Below, in pieces: positions 47,749-56,000 of a stretch of 64,000 nt of DNA (position 1 is the first letter of the stretch; every line of letters starts with the position of its first letter). The stretch lies in the NCBI RefSeq assembly GCF_963676325.1, contig NZ_OY781099.1, positions 3,348,001-3,412,000 on the forward strand, given 5' to 3'. Source of the DNA: an uncultured Bacteroides sp. Its GTDB lineage: Bacteria > Bacteroidota > Bacteroidia > Bacteroidales > Bacteroidaceae. A program made the translations under genes and the position numbers. The notes beneath the pieces are model-generated. The model ran no database searches, was not told the origin of the DNA, and saw nothing but the letters and a program-made list of their open reading frames with translations.

Positions 47749-48927
47749 TTAAATAATAGAAACGATTAAATCACGGAACTCACTTGTAGTAAGAGAACTT
47801 CCGTCTGGCATAAAACGAGCCAAATCATTAGTTGCCTTACCGCTTTCAAAAGCCTTCTCCATTGCCGACGTTATAAGATCTGCAGCCTCGTTCCAACCAA
47901 AATATTCGAGCATCATCACAGCCGATAATAGTAAGGACGATGGATTTACGCAATTCTTACCGGCAATATTAGGAGCAGTTCCATGAGTAGCCTCGAATAT
48001 TGCATGACCGGAATTATAATTAATATTTGCTCCGGGTGCTATACCAATTCCTCCAACCATGGCGGCCAACTGATCTGAAATGTAATCTCCATTCAGATTC
48101 AGAGTGGCTATTACAGAATATTCTTCCGGAATCAGCAGGGTATTTTGCAGAAAAGCATCGGCAATAACATCTTTAATAACAATTTTTCCTTCGCGTAGTT
48201 CATTAGCAAACTCACGTTCAGCCAATTCATATCCCCATTTTTTAAATCCACCTTCAGTGAATTTCATGATATTACCTTTGTGAACAATTGTCACACTAGG
48301 CAAACCATGAGTCAAGGCATAACTGATGGCAGCACGAACCAAACGTTTTGTTCCCTCTTTTGAAACCGGTTTTACACCGAAAGAAGAAGTTTCAGGGAAG
48401 CGCACTTTCTTCACTCCCATTTCATCACGAAGAAAACGATAGAACTTTTCAGCTTCAGGTGTACCTTGTTCCCATTCTATTCCGGCATAAATATCTTCTG
48501 TGTTTTCACGGAAAATATGCATATCCACTTTCTGAGGTTCTTTAACCGGAGAAACAACTCCTTTGAACCAACGTACCGGACGCAAACATACGTACAAATC
48601 AAGTTCCTGTCTGAGTGCAACATTCAAAGAACGGATTCCTCCACCAATAGGAGTTGTCAGAGGGCCTTTGATTCCCACATAATAATCCTTGAACGCTTGC
48701 ATTGTTTCTTCAGGCAGCCATGATCCGGTAGCATTAAATGCTTTTTCTCCGGCAAGCACTTCCATCCACTCAATTTCTCTTTTACCCTGATATGCCGCTT
48801 TTACAGCAACATTGACAATAGTCTGAGTAGCAGGAGTAATTTCTGCTCCCACTCCATCTCCCATAATAAAGGGAACTGTTACATGGTCGGGTATAACAAG
48901 TCGACCGTTTTCTTTCGTTATTTTCAT
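47749..48927 (-). CDS. icd: NADP-type isocitrate dehydrogenase
   Basis: Oxidatively decarboxylates isocitrate to 2-oxoglutarate. 392 residues, of the E. coli-like homodimeric class. Visible features: IMGDGVGAEI near the N-terminus; substrate-binding GGGIRSLNVALRQELDLYVCLRP with the Ser (about 98) that is phosphorylated in E. coli; REN in HIFRENTEDIYAG; the KGNIMKFTEGGFK block; ADAFLQNTLL; NLNGDYISD; and GTAPNIAGKN. Cofactor preference for NADP is inferred from overall similarity. It lies 23 bases after aconitase and 18 before citrate synthase, with no internal terminator. Confidence 0.96.
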   Translation of the reverse strand: MKITKENGRLVIPDHVTVPFIMGDGVGAEITPATQTIVNVAVKAAYQGKREIEWMEVLAGEKAFNATGSWLPEETMQAFKDYYVGIKGPLTTPIGGGIRSLNVALRQELDLYVCLRPVRWFKGVVSPVKEPQKVDMHIFRENTEDIYAGIEWEQGTPEAEKFYRFLRDEMGVKKVRFPETSSFGVKPVSKEGTKRLVRAAISYALTHGLPSVTIVHKGNIMKFTEGGFKKWGYELAEREFANELREGKIVIKDVIADAFLQNTLLIPEEYSVIATLNLNGDYISDQLAAMVGGIGIAPGANINYNSGHAIFEATHGTAPNIAGKNCVNPSSLLLSAVMMLEYFGWNEAADLITSAMEKAFESGKATNDLARFMPDGSSLTTSEFRDLIVSII

Positions 48928-48950
48928 ATCTATTTACCTATTTCACCTAA

Positions 48951-51194
48951 TTATTTACTATTCAAAGCAGATCCTGCACGGAACCAGCCTATTTGTTGTT
49001 CATTATAGGTGTGTAATACCTCAAAACTTTCCTGACTACCATCTTCGTGCTGCACAATTGCCATTAACGATTTCCCGGGAACAAAAGATCCAATACCTAC
49101 TATTGAAATCTTATCTCGTTCCTGGATCCGATCATAATCTGCTTTATTAGCAAAAGTGACAGCAAGCATTCCTTGTTTTTTCAAATTTGTTTCGTGAATA
49201 CGTGCAAAACTCTTTGCAAGAATTACACGTACGTTTAAGAAACGCGGTTCCATAGCCGCATGTTCACGGGAAGAACCTTCGCCGTAATTCTCTTCGGCGA
49301 CAACTATAGAAGGGATATTTTCCGATTTATATTGTTTTGCCACAGCAGATACTGCATCATATTCTCCTGTCTGGCGGTTATAAACAGAGTTTGTTTTGCC
49401 GTTGAAAGCATTGACTCCTCCCATAAGCATATTATCCGAAATATTTTCCAGATGTCCGCGGAAGCGAAGCCATGGACCAGCCATTGAAATATGATCGGTG
49501 GTACATTTACCTTGTGCTTTGATTAGCAACGGCATGTTCAGCAGTTCATTACCATCCCAAGCCGGGAAAGGTTGAAGAACCTGCAAACGTTTTGATTCAG
49601 GATTGATCTTTATATCAGCTGCAGCACCTGTTGGAGCTACATATCCGTTATCACCCTGAGCAAAGCCTTCTGAAGGAAGATTATTTCCTTTTGGTTCTTC
49701 CAGTTTCACTTGTTCACCATCAGCATTTGTCAATGTATCCTTTAACGGATTAAAACAAAGATCTCCCGCAATGGTTAATGCCACTGTCAGTTCCGGAGAA
49801 GCAACAAAAGCATAAGTATTTGGATTACCATCAGCTCGTTTGGCAAAATTACGGTTGAAAGAAGTCACAATTGCATTCTTGCGGGTTGGATCATCAGTGA
49901 TTCTTTTCCATTGACCAATACAAGGTCCGCATGCATTTGCCATAATTGTTCCACCCACAGATTCAAATGTATCAATCATTCCGTCTCTCTGAGCAGTAAG
50001 GCGGATTTTTTCAGATCCCGGATTAATAATCAACGGAGATGCTACTTTCAGTTTCTTATCTATAGCCTGACGAGCAACTGAAGCCGCACGGCTAATATCC
50101 TGATAAGAAGAGTTTGTGCAGGAACCAATTAATCCTACCTCCATCTTTCGTGGATAATCATTTGCTATTACTTTAGCTGCAAATTCAGATATTGGTGTTG
50201 CAGCATCCGGAGTAAACGGGCCATTAATATATGGTTCTAAAACAGACAAATCTATTTCGATAATACGGTCGTAATATTTTTCCGGAGCTTCAAGAACTTC
50301 CGGGTCTGCTTGCAAATGGGCAGCAATACTATCGGCCATATCAGCTATTTCAGCACGTTCCGTTGCACGAAGGTACTCTGACATTTGAGCATCATAAGCA
50401 AATAAAGAAGTAGTAGCTCCCACTTCAGCTCCCATGTTACAGATAGTTGCTTTCCCTGTAGCAGAGATAGATGTCGCTCCTTCTCCAAAATATTCTATAA
50501 TAGCATTGGTTCCGCCTTTTACAGTAAGGATTCCAGCTAATTTTAATATCACATCTTTCGGCGAAGCCCATCCATTCAGTTTACCGGTCAGTTTAACACC
50601 TATCAGTTTAGGCATTTTAAGTTCCCACTCCATTCCGGTCATCACATCAACTGCATCAGCGCCACCAACTCCAATGGCAATCATACCTAAACCACCGGCA
50701 TTAGGAGTATGCGAATCTGTTCCAACCATCATTCCGCCAGGGAATGCATAGTTCTCCAATACCACCTGATGAATAATTCCGGCACCCGGTTTCCAGAAGC
50801 CAATTCCATATTTAGAAGAAACATCGTGAAGGAAATCATAGACCTCCTTATTTGTATCTGTAGCAGTAGCAATATCTACATCTGCGCCTTTATATGCCTG
50901 AATTAAGTGATCACAATGTACAGTTGCCGGTACTGCCGACTTAGATTTACCCGCATTCATAAATTGAAGCAGAGCCATCTGGGCTGTAGCATCCTGCATC
51001 GCCACACGGTCAGGGCGGAAGTTCACATAATCCTCTCCGCGTTTATAAGTAGTTATTTGATTTGCATCATACAAATGAGCATAAAGGATTTTTTCTGCTA
51101 ATGTAATAGCACGTCCCACTTTATTACGTGAGAAAGCAACCCGCTCCTCAAAAGAGCCATAAAAACTCTTTAGCATTTCAATATCATGTACCAT
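48951..51194 (-). CDS. acn: Aconitate hydratase, mitochondrial-type
   Basis: Iron-sulfur enzyme that interconverts citrate and isocitrate. 747 residues, the mitochondrial (mAcn) type rather than bacterial AcnA or AcnB. The three cluster Cys are in GSCTNSS (about 359) and NACGPCIGQWKR (about 422 and 425). Further marks are ATVHCDHLI, MVGTDSHTPNAGGLG and the C-terminal swivel domain with NYGEGSSREHAAMEPRFLNV. It is the first gene of the operon with icd, gltA and the MscS gene. A promoter pair serving this gene and the divergent EamA gene lies at 51306-51381. Confidence 0.97.
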   Translation of the reverse strand: MVHDIEMLKSFYGSFEERVAFSRNKVGRAITLAEKILYAHLYDANQITTYKRGEDYVNFRPDRVAMQDATAQMALLQFMNAGKSKSAVPATVHCDHLIQAYKGADVDIATATDTNKEVYDFLHDVSSKYGIGFWKPGAGIIHQVVLENYAFPGGMMVGTDSHTPNAGGLGMIAIGVGGADAVDVMTGMEWELKMPKLIGVKLTGKLNGWASPKDVILKLAGILTVKGGTNAIIEYFGEGATSISATGKATICNMGAEVGATTSLFAYDAQMSEYLRATERAEIADMADSIAAHLQADPEVLEAPEKYYDRIIEIDLSVLEPYINGPFTPDAATPISEFAAKVIANDYPRKMEVGLIGSCTNSSYQDISRAASVARQAIDKKLKVASPLIINPGSEKIRLTAQRDGMIDTFESVGGTIMANACGPCIGQWKRITDDPTRKNAIVTSFNRNFAKRADGNPNTYAFVASPELTVALTIAGDLCFNPLKDTLTNADGEQVKLEEPKGNNLPSEGFAQGDNGYVAPTGAAADIKINPESKRLQVLQPFPAWDGNELLNMPLLIKAQGKCTTDHISMAGPWLRFRGHLENISDNMLMGGVNAFNGKTNSVYNRQTGEYDAVSAVAKQYKSENIPSIVVAEENYGEGSSREHAAMEPRFLNVRVILAKSFARIHETNLKKQGMLAVTFANKADYDRIQERDKISIVGIGSFVPGKSLMAIVQHEDGSQESFEVLHTYNEQQIGWFRAGSALNSK

Positions 51195-51305
51195 AAAGAA
51201 TATTATTATATGTTACCTATTCAACCACAAAACTTACTTTTTGTTTTATAAACTGCATATTATTTCAATTTTGTTCACAAAAAGAGTTGTTTTATGTAAC
51301 AATCG

Positions 51306-51336
51306 CAAAGTTAAATATTATTTTCAAGAAAACAAT
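51306..51336 (-). promoter_or_regulatory. Promoter of the aconitase operon
   Basis: Minus strand TAACTTTG (51306-51313) with ATTG (51333-51336) 19 bp upstream. The leader is about 110 bases. It is almost back to back with the promoter of the divergent transporter gene. Confidence 0.6.
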
Positions 51337-51349
51337 TCAATCTTACATT

Positions 51350-51381
51350 ATTGCCATTGCAAATTATAAGAATTAACTTTG
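51350..51381 (+). promoter_or_regulatory. Promoter of the EamA-exonuclease genes
   Basis: ATTG (51350-51353), 20 bp, TAACTTTG (51374-51381), 22 bases before the start codon at 51404. The -7 sequence is the same as that of the divergent aconitase promoter. Confidence 0.7.
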
Positions 51382-51403
51382 CCCGAATATTAATGAAAGA
51401 AAT

Positions 51404-52369
51404 ATGAATAACGATAAGAACTACAAAGGGCATATGGCCATGTTGGCGGCAAGTATTATATGGGGATTAAACTCTCCAATAGGCAAAGCCGCCTTAGATT
51501 ATGGTATTCCTCCGCTCTCTCTTACCACATTTCGTTTCTTCGGAGCAGCAATAGCTTTCTGGATTGTGTCTCTCTTTACAAAAAAGGAACATGTTAAGCA
51601 CGAAGACCTGCTTCTGCTTTTCTTTGCTTCACTCTTTGGAATTGTTTTAAACCAGGGAACTTTCATTTTCGGCCTTTCTTTAACTTCTCCTATTGATGCC
51701 TCGATAGTAACTACTATGGCACCGATAGTAACCATGATTGTTGCCGCTATTGTACTTAAAGAACCAGTAACCGGCAAAAAAGTTCTCGGAATATTTGTTG
51801 GAGCCATCGGAGCACTATTACTAATAATTACCAGTCAAAGCGCTACTGGCGGTAAATCCGGTAGTATTTGGGGAGATATGCTCTGCCTGACTGCCCAATT
51901 AAGTTTTGCTATTTATCTAACAGTTTTTAAAGACTTAATCCAAAGATATTCTTCTGTAACAATAATGAAATGGATGTTTGTATACGCTTCAATGTGTTTC
52001 ATTCCATTCTCATATAGCGATGTAGCTTCCATAAACTTTTCAGCTGTACCATTAAAAGTATATGCAGAAATTTCCTTTGTGGTTTTAGCAGCTACTTTCC
52101 TTGCCTACCTGTTTGTAATGACGGGACAAAAGGTACTTCGTCCAACCATTGTTAGTATGTACAATTATGTACAACCTATCGTTGCATCATTTGTTGCAGT
52201 TAGCGTAGGAATGGATACCTTTGGATGGCCAAAGGCTGCTGCAATTATTTTAGTTTTTGTAGGAGTCTTCATTGTTACACAAAGTAAATCGAAAGCACAA
52301 CTAGATGCTGAAGTGCTGTATCAGGAAATAGACCAGCCAGAAGAAAAGATTAAAGAAAATGATTATTAA
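51404..52369 (+). CDS. EamA/DMT family transporter
   Basis: Inner-membrane drug/metabolite transporter superfamily protein, 321 residues with about ten helices in two EamA repeats. The first repeat begins AMLAASIIWGLNSPIGKAAL and ends near VTGKKVLGIFVGAIGALLLI. The second runs from GDMLCLTAQLSFAIYLTVFK to GWPKAAAIILVFVGVFIVTQ, with the PTIVSMYNYVQPIVAS block typical of the family. Members export amino acids or other small metabolites; the substrate cannot be told. The charged C-terminal tail of about 30 residues is cytoplasmic. The exonuclease gene follows after 18 bases, so the two are likely co-transcribed. Confidence 0.93.
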   Translation: MNNDKNYKGHMAMLAASIIWGLNSPIGKAALDYGIPPLSLTTFRFFGAAIAFWIVSLFTKKEHVKHEDLLLLFFASLFGIVLNQGTFIFGLSLTSPIDASIVTTMAPIVTMIVAAIVLKEPVTGKKVLGIFVGAIGALLLIITSQSATGGKSGSIWGDMLCLTAQLSFAIYLTVFKDLIQRYSSVTIMKWMFVYASMCFIPFSYSDVASINFSAVPLKVYAEISFVVLAATFLAYLFVMTGQKVLRPTIVSMYNYVQPIVASFVAVSVGMDTFGWPKAAAIILVFVGVFIVTQSKSKAQLDAEVLYQEIDQPEEKIKENDY

Positions 52370-52387
52370 ATAAAAGAGCAGTAGACT

Positions 52388-52936
52388 ATGCAACCATTTG
52401 CAGCTTTAGATTTTGAAACAGCCAACGGACAACGCACCAGTGTGTGCAGTGTTGGAGTTATCATTGTAGATAACGGAGAAATTGCTGACCAATTTCATAG
52501 TTTCATTCGTCCGCGTCCCAACTTTTATACACATTGGACAACACAAGTTCATGGAATGGTATTCGAAGACACAAAAGAATCGCCTGACTTCCCTGATGTA
52601 TGGTCACAAATAGCTCCTAAAATTGAAGGCCTGCCTTTAGTTGCTCACAACAGTCCCTTCGACGAAGGATGCCTAAAAGCTGTATTCAATCTGTATGGGC
52701 TTACTTATCCCGATTATCAATTCTACTGTACTTGCCGTTTATCCCGCAAAATGCACAAAGGATTGGTGAACCACCAATTACACACAGTATCTGAACATTG
52801 CGGATACGACCTAAAGCAACACCACCATGCATTAGCCGATGCAGAAGCTTGCGCGGCAATAGCCATTAATATGCTCCGGAAGACACAAGCTGAAAGTTTT
52901 GAAGAGCTTTATGATTTTGTAAAACAGAACTACTGA
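52388..52936 (+). CDS. DEDDh 3'-5' exonuclease (DNA polymerase III epsilon-like)
   Basis: Small exonuclease of 182 residues. All three Exo motifs are present: Exo I AALDFETANG (Asp, Glu), Exo II VAHNSPFDEGCL (Asp) and Exo III HHALADAEACA (His and Asp, five residues apart). It resembles the epsilon-subunit/RNase T superfamily without a polymerase-binding tail, so a repair or RNA/DNA trimming role is likely. It follows the EamA gene by 18 bases and ends 20 bases before a bidirectional terminator. Its last 163 bases recur at 60952-61114 with 92% identity, where only a fragment is left. Confidence 0.93.
   Translation: MQPFAALDFETANGQRTSVCSVGVIIVDNGEIADQFHSFIRPRPNFYTHWTTQVHGMVFEDTKESPDFPDVWSQIAPKIEGLPLVAHNSPFDEGCLKAVFNLYGLTYPDYQFYCTCRLSRKMHKGLVNHQLHTVSEHCGYDLKQHHHALADAEACAAIAINMLRKTQAESFEELYDFVKQNY
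52774..52936 (+). repeat. Direct repeat, copy 1 (exonuclease 3' end)
   Basis: 163 bases up to and including the stop codon. They align without gaps to 60952-61114, with 13 differences by my count. Most differences are near the ends, and the stop codons differ (TGA versus TAA). The two copies face the same way and enclose the efflux module. Confidence 0.9.
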
Positions 52937-52956
52937 TGCAAATTTAATCTAAGACT

Positions 52957-52992
52957 AAAAAAGTCCGAATTTTCACAAGTTCGGACTTTTTT
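52957..52992. terminator. Bidirectional terminator
   Basis: AAAAAAGTCCGAA (52957-52969) pairs with TTCGGACTTTTTT (52980-52992). It has A and T flanks on both sides, so it can stop both the EamA-exonuclease transcript and the converging efflux operon (stop at 53047). Confidence 0.9.
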
Positions 52993-53046
52993 ATTATGCA
53001 AAAGATTTATATATTAAAACATGAGTTTTTAATACCAGCAAAAAAA

Positions 53047-56000
53047 TTATTTATACACACCCAACGCCTGTAAATATCTGGCCATTTTTATCTGATAGTT
53101 GCATTTGGCATCAGTAAGATTATCATTTGTATTGTGATACATTGTCTGAGCTTCAAGAAGATCCGATATGCTAATAGTACGTGCACGATAATTATCCTTT
53201 GTCATCTTTAGATTTTCGCAGGCCTCGTCAACCGATCTCCCGGCAACTTTTATTTGAAAAAAAGTTTCTTTCAACTCATTCTCAGCCTGTGTTATCTGTA
53301 ACCTTAGCAACTCAGTATTATCTTCAAGGTCAACTCTGGCTTTTTCTACTTTCATGCGTTGCTGTTTGATTTTGTGTGATCCCCCCCACCAATCACTGAT
53401 AGGTATACTAAGAGTTAAATAAGCCATAGCATTCGGGGTTGTTTTTCCCATCATATCAGTGACCGAACCTGAAGCCGAAAGAGCTAATTGCGGAAGACAT
53501 TCGCCAACAGCAATCTTCTGCTGTAAGGTCTCTGCCTCTACATTTTTCTTTAGCAAGGAATATTCTATACGATTAGTTACCATATTTTGAGAAGCTTGAT
53601 TAAGTGGTAATTCTTTGGGGACAGAGGGAGTAGTAACAGGAATTAATCCAAGGCAAAAATTAATACCAATATGCTGACATAAAGCTTTTTCCGTTAGCGA
53701 AATACCATTTTTCAGCTTAAGCATATTGGTCTGCAATTCATCCTGCCGCAGTTGCACCTTCAATAAATCATTCCGCTGAACAATGCCAGCCTTACAATAG
53801 CTGTTCACATCCCGATAGAGAGTGTCAAGCATTGTTTTGTAAAGATCCAGAGTCTTTTCCTTTTCTCTTAAAGACACAAGTGACCAGTACAATTCTTCAG
53901 TCCGAGCCAAAACTTCTATGGTGGTTAAAGCGTTTTGGCTACGACTAATCTCTTCTCCAAGGGTAGCCAGTTTATATCCATTACTTATGCGTCCACCAGC
54001 ATATAAGGGCATTGTAACAGAAATACCTGCCGTGTTAAGGTAATCCAAGGCTTTGATTGGAATAGAAGGCACGTAAGCATATTGAGTGGCACCAGATATA
54101 TTAGCTGAATTCCCGTCATAAACAGGAAGATTCATTTCTGAGGTTTTCCCTTTTATCAGATAATCAGATGATTGCATAGCCAATCCGGTGGCACTAACCT
54201 GTGGAAAATAATTAGTATAAGCACTTTTGCGTTGTTCTTCAGCGGCTTTCATATCAAATACAGATCCTTTTATTTTCCGGTTATTAATTAGCGCAAGTTG
54301 TTTGCACGAATCCAGACTTAAAGATTGCGCCATAGCCGGAACTGAGAATGAGCAAGCAACAAGAGCAATCATAACAGTTACCTTTGCAACAGATGACACT
54401 CTATTGTTTTTTTTCTTTGCTTTACACACTAATGTAAAAAGTACAGGAAGAACAAAGAGTGTTAATATCATTGCAATTATCAGTCCAAAACAAATCACAG
54501 TACCCAAAGGCCCCCAAAGAGTGGAACGACTCAGTACCATAGGAATCACCCCTACTGCAGCAGCAGCCGATGTTAAAAAGATAGGACGCATACGACGTTT
54601 CCCAGCAGCAAGAGCTGCTTCATATACAGACATATGCTCTACATCTATCAATTCACGTGCATAATCAATAAGGATAATTCCGTTACGAACCACTATGCCA
54701 CACAAACTTGTTATTCCAATAAAAGCCGTTACACTGAATGGATAATTCATTAATTTTAGTCCAATTGCAGCTCCTGGAAGTGCCAGCAACATTGTCGATA
54801 AAATCAAGAGTGCCAGTTTGGCTTTCTTAAATTGAAGTAATAGAATAAAGAATATAACCAGAATACTCAATATTAAAGCAAGTGCCATGGGAGTAAACGT
54901 CTCCTCCTGTCCTTCAGACTCACCTCCATAGTTGATTGAGACTCCTTTCGGCAATGCCAATTTATCTACTTGTGGCTTTATCTTGTTAAAAATATCTGAT
55001 GCAATAACATTCGATTCATTATCAACCTGAATCGTTAATGTTGGAATACCGTTGCGACGAACAATGGTACCTTCACTCCAATCTGGAGTGAAATTTGCAA
55101 AAGAGCGTAAGGGAACTGAAGAAAATGTAGGCAAAGAAGTTGCATAAAGATCTTCAATCTTTTTAATGCTCTTCTTTCCAGATTTATCTTCTTTCGAAAG
55201 TCGCACTTCCACCGGATAATCTTTCTCCCAAATAGTAGTAAGAGGCAAGCCATCCAACCCGATCATCAGCGAAAGAGAAAGTAAATCTTTTGAGTATCCT
55301 AAACGATCAGCTTTATCCTGATCAATATTTACTTTTATATACTGTTGCATCTGATCCCAATCAGTACGGCGCCATGAAATACCCAGAGTTTTTCTCAATA
55401 TTCCGTTAACTTTCGCTTCTACAGCATGAATATCCTTCACTGAATCAGATGAAATCCTAATTTCAATGGGAGCTTTGTAATCTTGCAAAGATAATATCTT
55501 ATAACGCACATGTGCATTTGCGAAATGTTCTGTGTATTTTCGGTTGTTTTCTTCTACCACTTCGCGGGTTGCCTCATTCGACACTGTGTTTACAAGCAAT
55601 TGCCCGTAATTAGGCGAAGGCATATTGGGAGCATAAGCTGTATGAAATCTCGGAGAACTTGTTCCGATAAAGCTTGTAACATTAGTCACACGCTTGTCTT
55701 TTAGCAACACAGCCTCCAGACTATCAATCACACCAGCCGTCTTTTCGAGAGAAGCACCTACCGGCAAATAAACTTCAACAGCAAATTGATTTCTTTCCAT
55801 CTCAGGAAAAAGTTGCTGATCTATATTTTGGAATAACACAAAAGACAATGCTATAATTGCTAAAGTGGAAGCTATAACTATTTTAGGAAAACGAAAAGCT
55901 AATTCAAGCCTTTTATCAAACCAAGTCTGAAGCCTTTCCAGAATATTAATATTCAATTTGTATCTTCCGGATCCATTTGCAAAAAGTACAAAATAGATGT

